Positions 9,517 through 19,700 of a stretch of DNA of 60,639 bases are shown here, in pieces. Both the position numbers and the translations under genes were made by a program. Position 1 is the first letter of the stretch, and every line of letters begins with the position of its first letter. Source of the stretch: Mameliella sp. CS4 (GTDB lineage Bacteria > Pseudomonadota > Alphaproteobacteria > Rhodobacterales > Rhodobacteraceae); NCBI RefSeq assembly GCF_019392335.1, contig NZ_JAHXRQ010000026.1:1-60639 (forward strand), given 5' to 3'. The notes beneath the pieces were generated by a model that saw only the letters and a program-made list of their open reading frames with translations, was not told the origin of the DNA and searched no databases.

Positions 9517-9990
9517 ATGAGATTTTCGTTCTTGGCTGCCGCATTCGCGGCCCTGGCCGGCCCCGCCCTGGCGCATGACCCGATCTCATGGCAGGGCTCC
9601 ACCATCCACGTCCTGCTCGACAAGGAGATGACAGGTGGCGAAATGGGGATGTTCACCACCCATTTCGTCGGCCCCGGTGGCCCGCCGCGCCATATCCACG
9701 ACGACGCCGGAGAGGCCTTCTACGTGCTCGAGGGGGAAGCAGAGTTCCTCGCCGACGGCGAGGTGATGCCGGTCAAGGCCGGCGAGGCCGCCTTTGTCCA
9801 AAAGGGCGTGGATCACACCTTTCGCCTGACCGGCGAGAATGGCGGCAAGATCCTGGTGATCGTCGCCCCCGGCGGATTCGAGGGTTTCTTCGAGGCAACC
9901 AAGCACCTCAAGCTGCCCGACGACATGGACAAGCTGACCCGCATTTCCGAGGAGTTCGGCCAGATCTTCACCGGTCCACCTCTGGAATAG
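9517..9990 (+). CDS. exported cupin-domain protein
   Basis: A protein of 157 residues with a signal peptide (MRFSFLAAAFAALAGPALA, cut before HD) followed by one cupin beta-barrel. Cupin motif 1 is visible as PPRHIHDDAGEAFYVLEGE, supplying two His and a Glu as metal ligands, and a second His lies in FVQKGVDHTFRL. Such small periplasmic cupins bind a metal and may be enzymes or sensors; the reaction is unknown. ATG 9517 sits just after GGAGGAAGAG, while the upstream in-frame TTG at 9505 overlaps that site and is rejected. A shared bidirectional terminator follows. Confidence 0.75.
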   Translation: MRFSFLAAAFAALAGPALAHDPISWQGSTIHVLLDKEMTGGEMGMFTTHFVGPGGPPRHIHDDAGEAFYVLEGEAEFLADGEVMPVKAGEAAFVQKGVDHTFRLTGENGGKILVIVAPGGFEGFFEATKHLKLPDDMDKLTRISEEFGQIFTGPPLE

Positions 9991-10004
9991 GCGCGCGGAC
10001 AGAA

Positions 10005-10030
10005 AAAAGGCGGGGTCTCCCCCGCCTTTT
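10005..10030. terminator. bidirectional terminator between cupin and iron-binding protein genes
   Basis: An 11-bp perfect stem (10005-10015 with 10020-10030) and a 4-base loop. The A-tract on one side and T-tract on the other let it end transcription from both convergent genes. Confidence 0.85.
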
Positions 10031-10052
10031 CCACTCGGAACACTGGCCGGAG

Positions 10053-11078
10053 TTACTTCCAGCCCACCTCGTTAAAGATTTTCTGGGCGGTGGGGATCTG
10101 CTTGGCCACGGCCGAGAGATCCACGTCATCGGGCTTGAAGAAGCCCAGCTCGGCCACGGAGGGGCTCAGGCCCACGCCCGGCACGGCCGGGTATTCGTCA
10201 TTGCCCGCCGAGAAGTATTTCTGCGCCTGGTCGCTCGCCAGGTACTCCAGGAACTTGATCGCATTTTCCTTGTTGGGCGCATGCGCGGCCACGCCGCCGC
10301 CCGACAGGTTCATATGCGCGCCGGTGCTGTCCTGGTTCGGAAAGACCCAGCCGATCATGTCGCGGCTGTCGCTGAGACCGTCGACCTCGGTCCGGATCGC
10401 CCGTGCGAAATAGTAGGTGTTCGACAGAACCACGTCGCATTCGCCCGAGACGATGCCGCGCAGCTGGTCGGTGTCGCCGCCTTGCGGATCGCGTGCGAAA
10501 TTCGCCACGACACCTGCTGCCCAGTCACGCGCAGCCTCTTCGCCCATGTGTTCGACCAGTGCGGCCAGCAGTGTCTGCATATAGGCGTTGGTGCCCGAAC
10601 GGATGCAGACCTGGCCCTTGAATTTCGGGTCGGCGAGATCCTGGTAGGTGGCCGGCGGCTCGGTCACGTCCTGCTTGTCGTAGAAGATGATCCGCGACCG
10701 CTGCGAAAAGCCGAACCACTCGTTTTCCGCATCCTGCAGGTAGCCGGGGACGCGGGTCTCCAGCACGGCGCTGTCGATCGGCTGCAGGACACCGGCGTCC
10801 TTGGCCCGCTCCAGGCGCGAGGTGTCGACGGTCAGCAGGATGTCGGCGGGCGAGTTGCGCCCCTCGGCCTGCATCCGCGCGATCAGCTCGTCGGCATTGC
10901 CCTCGATCCGGTTGATGATGATGCCCGTTGCATCCTCGAAGTCCGAATACAGACGTTCGTCCGTGTCGTAATGGCGCGACGAGTAGATGTTTACCTCGCC
11001 CTGCGCCACGCCCACGGTCGGGGCCAGTCCGGTCAGGGCAACAAGCGCCGCGGCGCCGAGTCCAGTCTTGAGGGTCAT
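10053..11078 (-). CDS. fbpA: periplasmic ferric iron-binding protein (FbpA/FutA-type)
   Basis: The substrate-binding component of a ferric ABC transporter, 341 residues. A signal peptide ends about residue 26 (GLAPTVGVAQ), and the mature protein opens with VNIYSSRHYDTDERLY, characteristic of the family. The adjacent tyrosines in SNTYYFARAI (residues 222-223 of the precursor) correspond to the family's iron-coordinating tyrosine pair. ATG 11078 has a strong AAGGGAGAAACGC upstream. The gene is oriented away from its probable permease partner 2.2 kb distant. The promoter region is AT-rich with a direct repeat GAGTAA-AA-GAGTAA; I could not recognise a Fur, Irr or RirA box. Confidence 0.88.
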   Translation of the reverse strand: MTLKTGLGAAALVALTGLAPTVGVAQGEVNIYSSRHYDTDERLYSDFEDATGIIINRIEGNADELIARMQAEGRNSPADILLTVDTSRLERAKDAGVLQPIDSAVLETRVPGYLQDAENEWFGFSQRSRIIFYDKQDVTEPPATYQDLADPKFKGQVCIRSGTNAYMQTLLAALVEHMGEEAARDWAAGVVANFARDPQGGDTDQLRGIVSGECDVVLSNTYYFARAIRTEVDGLSDSRDMIGWVFPNQDSTGAHMNLSGGGVAAHAPNKENAIKFLEYLASDQAQKYFSAGNDEYPAVPGVGLSPSVAELGFFKPDDVDLSAVAKQIPTAQKIFNEVGWK

Positions 11079-11287
11079 GCGTTTCTCCCTTCGATTAATT
11101 CCTTACTCTTTTACTCAATTACAGTTTCCAGCTTCGGATGCAAGCGGTCTCGGCGGATTTTGACATGGGCGGGATCAGCCGGGATCCCACCTCACCGCGC
11201 GGCAGCGGGTCACATTTAAACATTCGCATTCAAGTGTTTGCCCACCCCGGATACAAAAAGGGCGTGCAGGGCAGGGAAACCTCCGAC

Positions 11288-11713
11288 ATGGCCGAAATCG
11301 TCATCATGGAGGACGATGCGCATTTTGCCGGGCTCGTCGGGCAAAGCTTGACCGAAGCCGGGCACAGCGTGGCCATCGCCCCAACGGGCGAGGCCGCGCT
11401 CGAGATCGTCATGACCCGGCGAATCGACCTGGTCATCGTCGACATCCTGATCCGGGTGGACGGGGTCCTGTCGCCGGACGGCGGCCTGCTGTTGCTGACC
11501 CGGCTGCGCCAGCAGTCGCCCTCGCGGCCCTTCAGGACACCAAGGGACATTCCCGCAATCGCCATGGCCGGCGCCGTCAACACCCACTGGACCAAGGACC
11601 TGCTGAAGACGGCGCAAAGCTTTGGCGCGACAGAGACCCTGGGCAAGCCCTTTCCGCCGTCGCATCTGCTGGCGATTGTCGCGCGGCTGACCGGTAACTG
11701 CGGGCCGGTCTGA
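11288..11713 (+). CDS. single-domain response regulator
   Basis: A CheY-like receiver of 141 residues with no output domain. The acidic pair E8-D9-D10, the phospho-acceptor Asp52 in LVIVDIL and the conserved lysine in TLGKPF are all present. The frame runs upstream to 11138, but ATG 11288 (MAEIVIMEDD) begins directly at the first receiver strand. A 16-residue insertion after Asp52 (IRVDGVLSPDGG) lengthens the beta3-alpha3 loop. It converges on the CheB-CheR fusion with a 10-base gap, suggesting both serve the same phosphorelay or adaptation pathway; the cognate kinase is not adjacent. Confidence 0.8.
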   Translation: MAEIVIMEDDAHFAGLVGQSLTEAGHSVAIAPTGEAALEIVMTRRIDLVIVDILIRVDGVLSPDGGLLLLTRLRQQSPSRPFRTPRDIPAIAMAGAVNTHWTKDLLKTAQSFGATETLGKPFPPSHLLAIVARLTGNCGPV

Positions 11714-11723
11714 CCTTTTCCGG

Positions 11724-14198
11724 TCAGGCCCGCTGCAAGGTGATCGTCAGGCCCGCCAGTTCGGCGCCTTTCAGGAAATAGGGCGCCACCCGCAGTTCCT
11801 GCACACCCCCGTCAACGTCAAAGGTTTCGCTATGCGTCTTTTGCAGCATCAGGACCTCGTTGCAGATATTCACCAGCTGAGGAAACCCCTCTGTCGGCAA
11901 GCTCACTTGGCTGATGTGGCCGAAATGCGTTCCGTGTTCCGTCAGGGCGAACAACTGGATCGCGTTGCACGAGGCGCTCTTGATGTTCAGCTTGGTGTCC
12001 AGCACCAGCAGGGGCATCGGCAGCGCTGCCTGGATCGCCGCGTGTTCGGCCACCAGGCCGTTGAGTTCCTCGGAGTTGATCAACAGTTCCTCGTTGACCG
12101 TGATCAGTTCCTCATTCGTGGATTGCAGCTCTTCGTTCGAGGTTTCCAGCTCTTCGTTGGTGGACTGCAGTTCTTCGTTGGTCGACTGCAATTCCTCGTT
12201 GGTGGATTGCAGTTCCTCGTTCGAGGCCTGCAGTTCCTCCATCGTGATCTGCAACGCCTCACGCGCATCCGCCAGTTCACGCTCGATATAGGCCAGGTAA
12301 TCCGATGACTCGTGGTGCGCCTGGTCCGGCAGCACCGTCTCTTCGACAAGATCGGTCTCGATCGAGACCAATACCAGCACCGGGCGGTCCATCTTGATCG
12401 GGTAGCCGCGCAGGCGGACCCGGTTGAACCCGCGGCCCGCCATCTCGCGCCAGACGCCATTGCGGGGCTTGCCGTGTTTCAGGCAGAGCGGGATCAGGCT
12501 GGAGGCCTCCGCGGCGATCTCGGGTTTCAGCATACGGGTGGTCAACCGTCCACGCACGTCGTCGGTCACAGTGATAAAGGGGCTGATGTCGCCAAAAATG
12601 CGCAGCAGATCCTTCTGATCGTTGGCAAGAAACCCAAGCGGCGCCACAGACGCGGCAATGGTGCCGAATACCTCGCTGTCCTCCAGCGACTCGGACACGA
12701 CATGCGACTTGCCATCCCGCTTTGTCGACTCGCCCCTGGCCGACATTCCGAAACGGGCCAGCTGCGTACGATCCAGAGATGCGCCCTTGCGCTTGCGGAA
12801 CAGGCGAACACCCTCGCCCACCTTTTCGAAATAGGGTTCCAGCGCGCCGATCTGTTCGGACGCTCCGATGAATATCAACCCGCCCGGACGCATTGCGTAC
12901 AACAGGCGTGACATCACCTTTTCCTGCAGCGCCGAGTTGAAATAGATCAGCGTGTTGCGAAAGCTGACAAGGTCGATGTCGCTGAACGGCGGATCATGAA
13001 AGACGTTGTGCTGCGAGAAGAGGATCATGTTGCGCACGTCCTGACACACCCGCAAGACACCATCGTGCGTGGTGAAAAAAGCCTCTGCCATCGACTGGGG
13101 CATATCGGCCGCGGCGCTGACCGGATAGGCGCCGGCGCGCCCGCGGGCCAGGGCCTGTGTGTCCAGGTCCGTGGCGATGATCTGAAAGGGCCGGGTCCCG
13201 TCGTGCGTGGAAAATCCCAGAAGATCGCACAGAATAAAGGCGATGGAATAGGCCTCTTCGCCTGTCGCGCAGCCGGGCACCCAGACCCGGATCGGGCGGG
13301 TCTCTGTCTGCTCTACATAGGTCCGCAAGGCATCGGCCAGCGCGTCGAACTGGTCGCGGTCCCGAAAAAATCGGGTGACCGAAATCAGCAGGTCGCGATA
13401 AAGCGAATCCAGCTCCTCGGGCGTGTCGCGGCAAAACTTGACGTATTCCCGGTAGCCCTCGAAGCCGCGCGCAATCATGCGCCGTTGAATACGCCGCCCC
13501 ACGGTCTTTTCCTTGTAGTTTCGGAAATTCACCCGCGTGCGCACCTGCAAAAGGTGAAAGAGGTCGTCGAATTCCGTCGGCTGATCCATCTGCGCCTGCA
13601 GCGCCGCCAGGTCGCGCGGACGGCGCAGGATGGCATCCAGCTGGTCGCCGATCTGACCGGGGGACAGGATCAGGTCCACGCAGCCGGTTTCGATGGCCGA
13701 ATTGGGCATCGTGTCATAGCGGGCCGAGGCCGAGTCCTGGGCGATGGTGATACCGCCCGCCTCGTGGATCGCCTGCACGCCATAGCTCCCGTCGCTGCCC
13801 GTGCCGGACAAAACGATCCCCACGCTCATCTCTCCGTACTGCTCTGCAATAGAAGCAAAAAGCCGGTCCGCCGAGGGTTTCGGCTCTGCCGCGCGGCCAG
13901 AGGGAGGGCGCAGGTGGACAGCGCCATTCTCGACCACCAGGTCGAACTTGGGGATCGGCACGTAGATCGTGTCCGGCTTCAGCGGCCTCGACTGGTCGAC
14001 CGCCGCCACATTCAGCCGGATATCGCGCGACAGAAGGGTCGTCAGGACGCTTTCGTGGTGGGGCGACAGGTGCTGAGCCAGCACATAGGCGCAGCCCGCG
14101 TCGGTCGGCAGATGCTGGGCAAGCAGCGACATCGCCTCAAACCCGCCTGCGGACGCGGCAAGGCCCACAACCGTTTCAACATCCCTCGAAATGCTCAT
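11724..14198 (-). CDS. CheB-CheR fusion with coiled coil and PAS domain
   Basis: An 824-residue hybrid. Residues about 8-190 are a CheB methylesterase with the triad Ser16 (AASAGG), His43 (LAQHLSPHH) and Asp136 (SGTGSDGS). Residues about 210-480 are a CheR methyltransferase, with NYKEKTVGRRIQRRM at its start and the SAM motif VWVPGCATGEEAYS. Residues about 640-720 form a coiled coil of heptads (ELQSTNE repeated), followed by a PAS-like domain to the end (PMPLLVLDTKLNIKSASCNA). CheB here lacks its regulatory receiver; the adjacent receiver gene could supply it. Such fusions occur in many proteobacteria, sometimes outside chemotaxis, and no chemoreceptor or CheA gene lies nearby. The upstream DNA is AT-rich with a weak ribosome binding site. 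Confidence 0.88.
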   Translation of the reverse strand: MSISRDVETVVGLAASAGGFEAMSLLAQHLPTDAGCAYVLAQHLSPHHESVLTTLLSRDIRLNVAAVDQSRPLKPDTIYVPIPKFDLVVENGAVHLRPPSGRAAEPKPSADRLFASIAEQYGEMSVGIVLSGTGSDGSYGVQAIHEAGGITIAQDSASARYDTMPNSAIETGCVDLILSPGQIGDQLDAILRRPRDLAALQAQMDQPTEFDDLFHLLQVRTRVNFRNYKEKTVGRRIQRRMIARGFEGYREYVKFCRDTPEELDSLYRDLLISVTRFFRDRDQFDALADALRTYVEQTETRPIRVWVPGCATGEEAYSIAFILCDLLGFSTHDGTRPFQIIATDLDTQALARGRAGAYPVSAAADMPQSMAEAFFTTHDGVLRVCQDVRNMILFSQHNVFHDPPFSDIDLVSFRNTLIYFNSALQEKVMSRLLYAMRPGGLIFIGASEQIGALEPYFEKVGEGVRLFRKRKGASLDRTQLARFGMSARGESTKRDGKSHVVSESLEDSEVFGTIAASVAPLGFLANDQKDLLRIFGDISPFITVTDDVRGRLTTRMLKPEIAAEASSLIPLCLKHGKPRNGVWREMAGRGFNRVRLRGYPIKMDRPVLVLVSIETDLVEETVLPDQAHHESSDYLAYIERELADAREALQITMEELQASNEELQSTNEELQSTNEELQSTNEELETSNEELQSTNEELITVNEELLINSEELNGLVAEHAAIQAALPMPLLVLDTKLNIKSASCNAIQLFALTEHGTHFGHISQVSLPTEGFPQLVNICNEVLMLQKTHSETFDVDGGVQELRVAPYFLKGAELAGLTITLQRA

Positions 14199-14337
14199 GT
14201 CTCAATATTTCTCATATTATTATCCGAAATAGGCCGAATGTTTGGCGCCAGGGAGCTATCAGCACCATTCCTTCACCCATTTTCAATCAAATCTGGAGTC
14301 AAATCCTTTAAAAACAGATGAACGAGAAAGCTCCCGG

Positions 14338-14559
14338 ATGCAATTGCAGGAACTGTGCGTGCCCGAAGCAACACCCCCGCCGCGCTCAATCAAAACCCGG
14401 CTCAACAAATCCGAGCATGGGCAGGACTGGCGCGCCGTCAGCCTCCGGCTGCGGCCCCCGGAGCACGGTCAGAAACGGATTCTCGGCGTCGGGCTGGCCG
14501 TGATCGAGGACACCTCGGCAATAGCAGGTCGGCATTCAAACTGGCCCCGCCTCGCCTGA
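14338..14559 (+). pseudogene. possible remnant of a PAS-containing gene (doubtful)
   Basis: In the 440-base gap at 14199-14638 the only frame with protein-like character encodes 73 residues from ATG 14338. Its end (KRILGVGLAVIEDTSA) resembles the last strand of PAS domains that precede kinase modules. There is no ribosome binding site and no second domain. It may be a decayed fragment or chance. I see no terminator, RNA gene or repeat in the rest of the gap. Confidence 0.2.
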
Positions 14560-14638
14560 CACATCCACGGACAGGGGCTGCGAACAGGGGGCCATCCTGC
14601 ATGGCTCCCAAGACGCGTCCTGGGGCTGACCCGCTCGG

Positions 14639-16675
14639 TCAGCCGCCCGCGACGCGGTCGCTCAATACCCAGCTGTCCGGGCTTTCCCCGGCAAGTCGCC
14701 GCATGATGTCGCCGACCTCGTTCCAGCCGCGTTCAGACGCCGATTGCATCGGGCCGCCGCGCCAGCGCGGAAAGGCGTAACCGTGGATCTGCACCATGTC
14801 GACGGCGGAATCGCTTTCCGCGATGCCTTCCTCGACGATCCGCGCGCCCTCGTTGGCCAGCACGGCCAGGATGCGCGCCATGATCTCTTCGCGGTCAAAG
14901 CTGCGGCGCGTGATACCCTGCGCCTGCGCATAGTCCAGGATCACCTGTTCGACCTCTGCCGAGGGGCGCGGTTTGCGATCCCCTTCGGCGTAGTCGTACC
15001 AGCCCTTGCCGCTGCGCTGGCCCAGCCGGTCCATCTCGCACAGCTGGTCGGAAATCGTCACATAGCGCTGCGCCGGGTCGCGCGTCGCTGCCTGTCGTTT
15101 GCGGTTGGCCCATGAGATCTGAAGGCCCGTCAGGTCCTGCAGTTCGAACGGCCCCATCGGAAAACCGATCTCGCGTGCGGCGGCATCCACCTCTTGCGGC
15201 AGGGCGCCATCGGCCAGCATGTATTCCGCCGCCCGCCGGTATTCCGCCAGCATCCGGTTGCCGATGAACCCGTCGCAGATCCCCGCCAGGACCGAGACCT
15301 TGCGCAGCCGCTTGCCAAAGGCAAAGCCCGTCGCCAGCACCTCTGTCGAGGTTTCGGGCAGGGCCACGATTTCAAGCAGTTTCATCACATGCGCGGGCGA
15401 GAAGAAGTGCAGCCCGATGCAGCGCCCCTGGTTCTCGATACCGTCGAAAATCTCACGCGGGTCGATGTAGGACGTATTGGTGCCCAGGATGGCATCGGCC
15501 GAAACCACCTCTGCCAATTGCCGGAACACCGCGCGCTTGACCTCCAGATCCTCGAACACCGCCTCGACCGCCAGATCGACACCCGCCGCATCGGCGTATT
15601 CCGCCGTGGCCGTGAACCGGGCCTTCTGCTCTGCCGCCTTGGCCTCACTCAGCTTGCCGCGCTTCACGGCGCCGTCGATCAGCCCGGCAACGCGGTCCTT
15701 GGCGGCTGTTGCCGCCTCGGCGTCGCGCTCGATCAGCACCACCTCAAGACCGCCGCCAAGGCTCGCCGTGGCGATGCCCGCCCCCATCAGCCCGCCGCCG
15801 ACAACCGCGATACGCTGCAACTCACGGGGCGCGGCGCCCGCCGCCGCCTTGGGCCGGGCCACCTCGCGTTCGGCAAAAAACGCATGGCGCAGGGCGCGGC
15901 TCTCGGCGCTCTGGCGCATCTCCAGGTGCAAGGCGCGTTCCTTGGGCTGGCCCTCGGCAAAGGGCAGATAGGCCCATTGCAAAGCATCGACGTTCAAGAG
16001 CGGCGACATCTGCCCGCGCGCGCGTTTCATCACCGCCGCCCGCTTGACCTCCAATGCGTCCGCCGCCAGCGGCTCGACCACGCGCTCGGACACCTTTTCG
16101 GGCCGCTCCGGCAGATCCGTGACAAAGGTCCGTGCCGCGGCCTGCAGATCCCCCTCGAACACAAGGTCCAGACCGCCCAGCGCCTTGAGCGCCTGCGCAT
16201 CCAGCATCTGCCCCGAGGCCGCCATGTCGATGGCGGCTTCCATCCCGATCAGGCGCGGCGCGCGTTGCGTGCCGCCCGCACCGGGGATCAGGCCGACGTT
16301 GACCTCGGGCAGGCCAAAGCGGGTGCCTGCCTGCGCGATCCGCCAGGCACAGGCCATCGCGATCTCGAACCCGCCCCCCAGCACGGTTCCGTGCAGGACC
16401 GCCACAAAGGGCGTCTCGCTATCCTCGATCATCTGCACAACGTCGGGCAGATGCGGCTCGACCGGCGGCGCGTCGAACTCCGCCATGTCACCGCCCGCGA
16501 CAAAGGTCCGGCCCGCCCCGGTCAGGATCGCGACGCGCGCGCCCTGAACCTCTTTTACGGCCTCGGCCAATCCGGCCCGCACCGCCGCGCTGGTGGCATT
16601 GACGGGCGGATTGTCGATGGTCACCCAGGCAAGGTCGCCTTCGCGGCTGACGGTAACGGGGCTGTCGGTTGTCAT
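14639..16675 (-). CDS. fadJ: bifunctional enoyl-CoA hydratase / 3-hydroxyacyl-CoA dehydrogenase
   Basis: A beta-oxidation multifunctional enzyme of 678 residues. The N-terminal crotonase domain (about 1-190) hydrates enoyl-CoA and has the oxyanion-hole segment VLGGGFEIAMACAWRIA. From about residue 290 a Rossmann domain starts at IAVVGGGLMGAGIA and oxidises 3-hydroxyacyl-CoA with NAD+. It is followed by two 3HCDH C-terminal domains, the first opening with GFIGNRMLAEYR. ATG 16675 is chosen because GAGGAGAGGAG lies just upstream; the longer frame adds a non-conserved N-terminus. It lies 79 bases downstream of the indolepyruvate oxidoreductase gene on the same strand and may be co-transcribed, processing acyl-CoAs from amino-acid breakdown. 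FadB versus FadJ cannot be separated by eye. Confidence 0.88.
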   Translation of the reverse strand: MTTDSPVTVSREGDLAWVTIDNPPVNATSAAVRAGLAEAVKEVQGARVAILTGAGRTFVAGGDMAEFDAPPVEPHLPDVVQMIEDSETPFVAVLHGTVLGGGFEIAMACAWRIAQAGTRFGLPEVNVGLIPGAGGTQRAPRLIGMEAAIDMAASGQMLDAQALKALGGLDLVFEGDLQAAARTFVTDLPERPEKVSERVVEPLAADALEVKRAAVMKRARGQMSPLLNVDALQWAYLPFAEGQPKERALHLEMRQSAESRALRHAFFAEREVARPKAAAGAAPRELQRIAVVGGGLMGAGIATASLGGGLEVVLIERDAEAATAAKDRVAGLIDGAVKRGKLSEAKAAEQKARFTATAEYADAAGVDLAVEAVFEDLEVKRAVFRQLAEVVSADAILGTNTSYIDPREIFDGIENQGRCIGLHFFSPAHVMKLLEIVALPETSTEVLATGFAFGKRLRKVSVLAGICDGFIGNRMLAEYRRAAEYMLADGALPQEVDAAAREIGFPMGPFELQDLTGLQISWANRKRQAATRDPAQRYVTISDQLCEMDRLGQRSGKGWYDYAEGDRKPRPSAEVEQVILDYAQAQGITRRSFDREEIMARILAVLANEGARIVEEGIAESDSAVDMVQIHGYAFPRWRGGPMQSASERGWNEVGDIMRRLAGESPDSWVLSDRVAGG

Positions 16676-16754
16676 GGTCAAGGCTCCTCTCCTCGCCGCT
16701 GGCGCGGGCGTCTTGCGAGGGAGATAACCCAAACGTGCGGTCGGTTAAAGGATT

Positions 16755-19700
16755 TTAGGCAGCATACTGCGTAACAGCCTCGGCGATCGCCTTGCGGGTC
16801 GTCTCCGCGGCCTCCTCCTTGACCGGGCCGAAACCACGGATTTCCATGACCATCGCCGCGATCCGCGCCGCCTCGTCACGGTTGTCTGCGGTCAAACCGT
16901 TGACCAGCCGATCCAGCAGATCGCGGTATTCCCCGATCAGCGCCCGTTCCATGCGCCGTTCGGCGGTGCGACCAAAGGGATCGAAGGGCGTGCCGCGCAA
17001 CCGTTTCATCCGCGCCAACTGGCGAAAGGCCACCTGCACCCAGGGGCCAAAGCTGCGTTTCAACGGGCGCCCGCGCGCATCCGTCCCCGAGGACAGCATC
17101 GGCGGGGCCAAGTGGTGACGCACGGTGAACTCGCCCTCGAACCGGTCTTTCAGCCCCTCCATGAAACCCGTCTGTGCGTGCAGCCGCGCCACCTCGTATT
17201 CATCCTTGTAGGACATCAGCTTGAACAGCCCCTTGGCCGCCGCCTCGGACAGCTTGCCCGGCGCGCCGGCCACGCGCGTTTCCGCCTCGATCACCTTTTG
17301 CAGGTCATCACGATAGCGCCGTGCCCAGCGGCGGCTCTGGTACTCCGCCAGGAAATCCGCCCGCCGGTCGATCATCTGCTCCAGCGTCATCACAGGCCGC
17401 GCCTCGATCCCTGCGATCCGCTCCACGCCCGCGTGGTCCGTGACGGCAACCCGCCCCCAGGCAAAGGCTTGTTTGTTGAGGTCCGGCTTGACCCCGTTCA
17501 GTTCAATCGCCCGCATCAAAGCCGCCTCGGTGAGCGGCACCAGCCCCGCCTGCCAGGCCGCCCCCAGCATCAGGACGTTGGCAAAGACCGTATCCCCCAG
17601 CAGCGCCTCTGACAGCGCATTGGCATCCAGCGATTGCAGCGCGGCACCGTCCACGGCCTGCGAAATCCGCGCCAGCCGCTCACCCGGGTGCAAGTCCGCA
17701 TCCCGGTTGCGGGTGAAATCCCCGGTCGGCATCAGCGCCGTGTTCACCACCGCCCGCGTATGCCCCGCCCGGTAGGTCATCGAGGCCTTGGGCGAGGAAC
17801 TCACCACAAGATCACAGCCGATCAGCGCATCCGCGCTGCTGGGCTCGATCCGCGCCTGGTTGACCTCTTCGGGCCGCGCCGACATGCGCAAATAGCTGAG
17901 AACCGGCCCGAACTTCTGCGCAAACCCCATGAAATCCAGCACGCTGGCGCCGCGCCCTTCGAGGTTGGCAGCCATCGCGATCAACTGGCCCACGGTCACG
18001 ACGCCCGTGCCGCCAACCCCGGTCACAAGGATATCCCAGGGCGCGTCCAGCGCGGGCAGATCCGGCGCCGGCAGCTTGGCCACCATCTCGTCCAGCTGCG
18101 CTTCGGACACGCCCCGCCCTTTCTTCAGCGTACCGCCCTCGACGGTGACGAAGCTGGGGCAAAACCCGTTGAGGCAGGTGAAATCCTTGTTGCAGGAGTT
18201 CAGGTTGATCTGCCGCTTGCGACCGAATTCCGTTTCCAGCGGCTCGACACTCAGGCAATTCGACTCCACGCCACAATCACCGCAGCCTTCGCAGACCAGC
18301 GCGTTGATGACAGCGAACCGCTTGGGATCCTCCATCTTGCCGCGCTTGCGCAACCGGCGCTTTTCCGTCGCGCAGGTCTGTTGGTAGATCAGCACCGTGG
18401 TGCCGGGCACCTCGCGCAACTCGCGCTGCACGCGGTCCATCTCGCGCCGGTGCTCGATCTCGACGCCTGCCGGGAAGTCGCCCTTGCGGAAATTCTCCGG
18501 CTGGTCCGAGACGACGACGACCTTTTTCGCCCCTTCGGCCAGCACCGTATGCGCAATCGCCTGCACGGAAATCGGCCCGTCCACGACCTGCCCGCCGGTC
18601 ATCGCCACCGCGTCGTTGAAGAGGATCTTGAAGGTGATGTTGGTGCCTGCCGCAATCGCCTGCCGCACCGCGAGCGACCCCGAGTGGTAATAGGTCCCCT
18701 CGCCCAGGTTCTGGAACACATGAGCATTCCCGTTGAACTTCGACCGCGCAACCCAGTTGACGCCCTCGCCGCCCATCTGGATCAGGGAGGTCGTGTTGCG
18801 GTTCATCCAGCTGGCCATGAAGTGACAGCCGATCCCCGCCAGCGCCTGGCTGCCCTCGGGCACCTTGGTCGAGGTGTTATGCGGACAGCCCGAACAGAAA
18901 TAGGGCGTACGAGCCGCCCCCGGCACTTCGATCAGGGTCGGGGGCGGCACCAGCGCCTCGGCACGTTCCGTGAGCGATGTGCCAAGATTCAGATCCAGTC
19001 GTTTCGCGATGATCCGCGCCAGCATCACGGCGCCCAGTTCATGCGTCCAGGGGATCAGCCGCTCGCCGTGCTCATCCCGCTTGCCGACCATGCGGTCGGG
19101 CTTTTGCCCGGGGAAGTCGTAGAAATACTCTTTCAGCTGGCTTTCGATGACCCCGCGCTTTTCCTCGATGACCAGCAGTTCCTGCTTTTCATGGGCGAAG
19201 CCCAGCGCCCCGCGATCTTCCAGCGGCCAGACCATGCCGACCTTGTAAAGGTCGATGCCCAGCTCGCGCGCGACACCCTCGTCGACCCCCAGAAGGCGCA
19301 GCGCCTCCAGCGTGTCCAGATGCGCCTTGCCGGTGGTCACGATGCCGAACCGGGCCTCGTGCCCCCATTCCGCCCGGTCGATGGGATTGGCGCGGGCAAA
19401 GGCCAGAACGGCGTTTTTCTTGGCCTCCATCCGCTCTTCGATCTGCATCCCCGGCAGATCGGGCCAGCGGTAATGCAGCCCATCCTTGGGCGGCGTGAAC
19501 TCCGGCGCGACAAACGCCCGGTCCGCGGGCAACTCCACCGACATGCCGGATTCCACCGTCTCGGAAATCGCCTTGAAACCGACCCACATGCCGGAAAAGC
19601 GCGACAGCGCGTAGCCCCATTCACCAAAAGGCAGGAACTCACCCACGTTGGCCGGGTTCAGCGTCGGCATGAAGAAATTCATGAAGGCCACATCCGACTG

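Noticed and set aside
12105..12245. Regularly repeated DNA suggesting a CRISPR or tandem array
   Set aside because: The 21-base periodicity encodes ELQSTNE heptads of a coiled coil inside the CheB-CheR fusion; there are no unique spacers.
12996..14321. Long plus-strand frame
   Set aside because: Shadow of the CheB-CheR fusion; composition unlike protein and no ribosome binding site.
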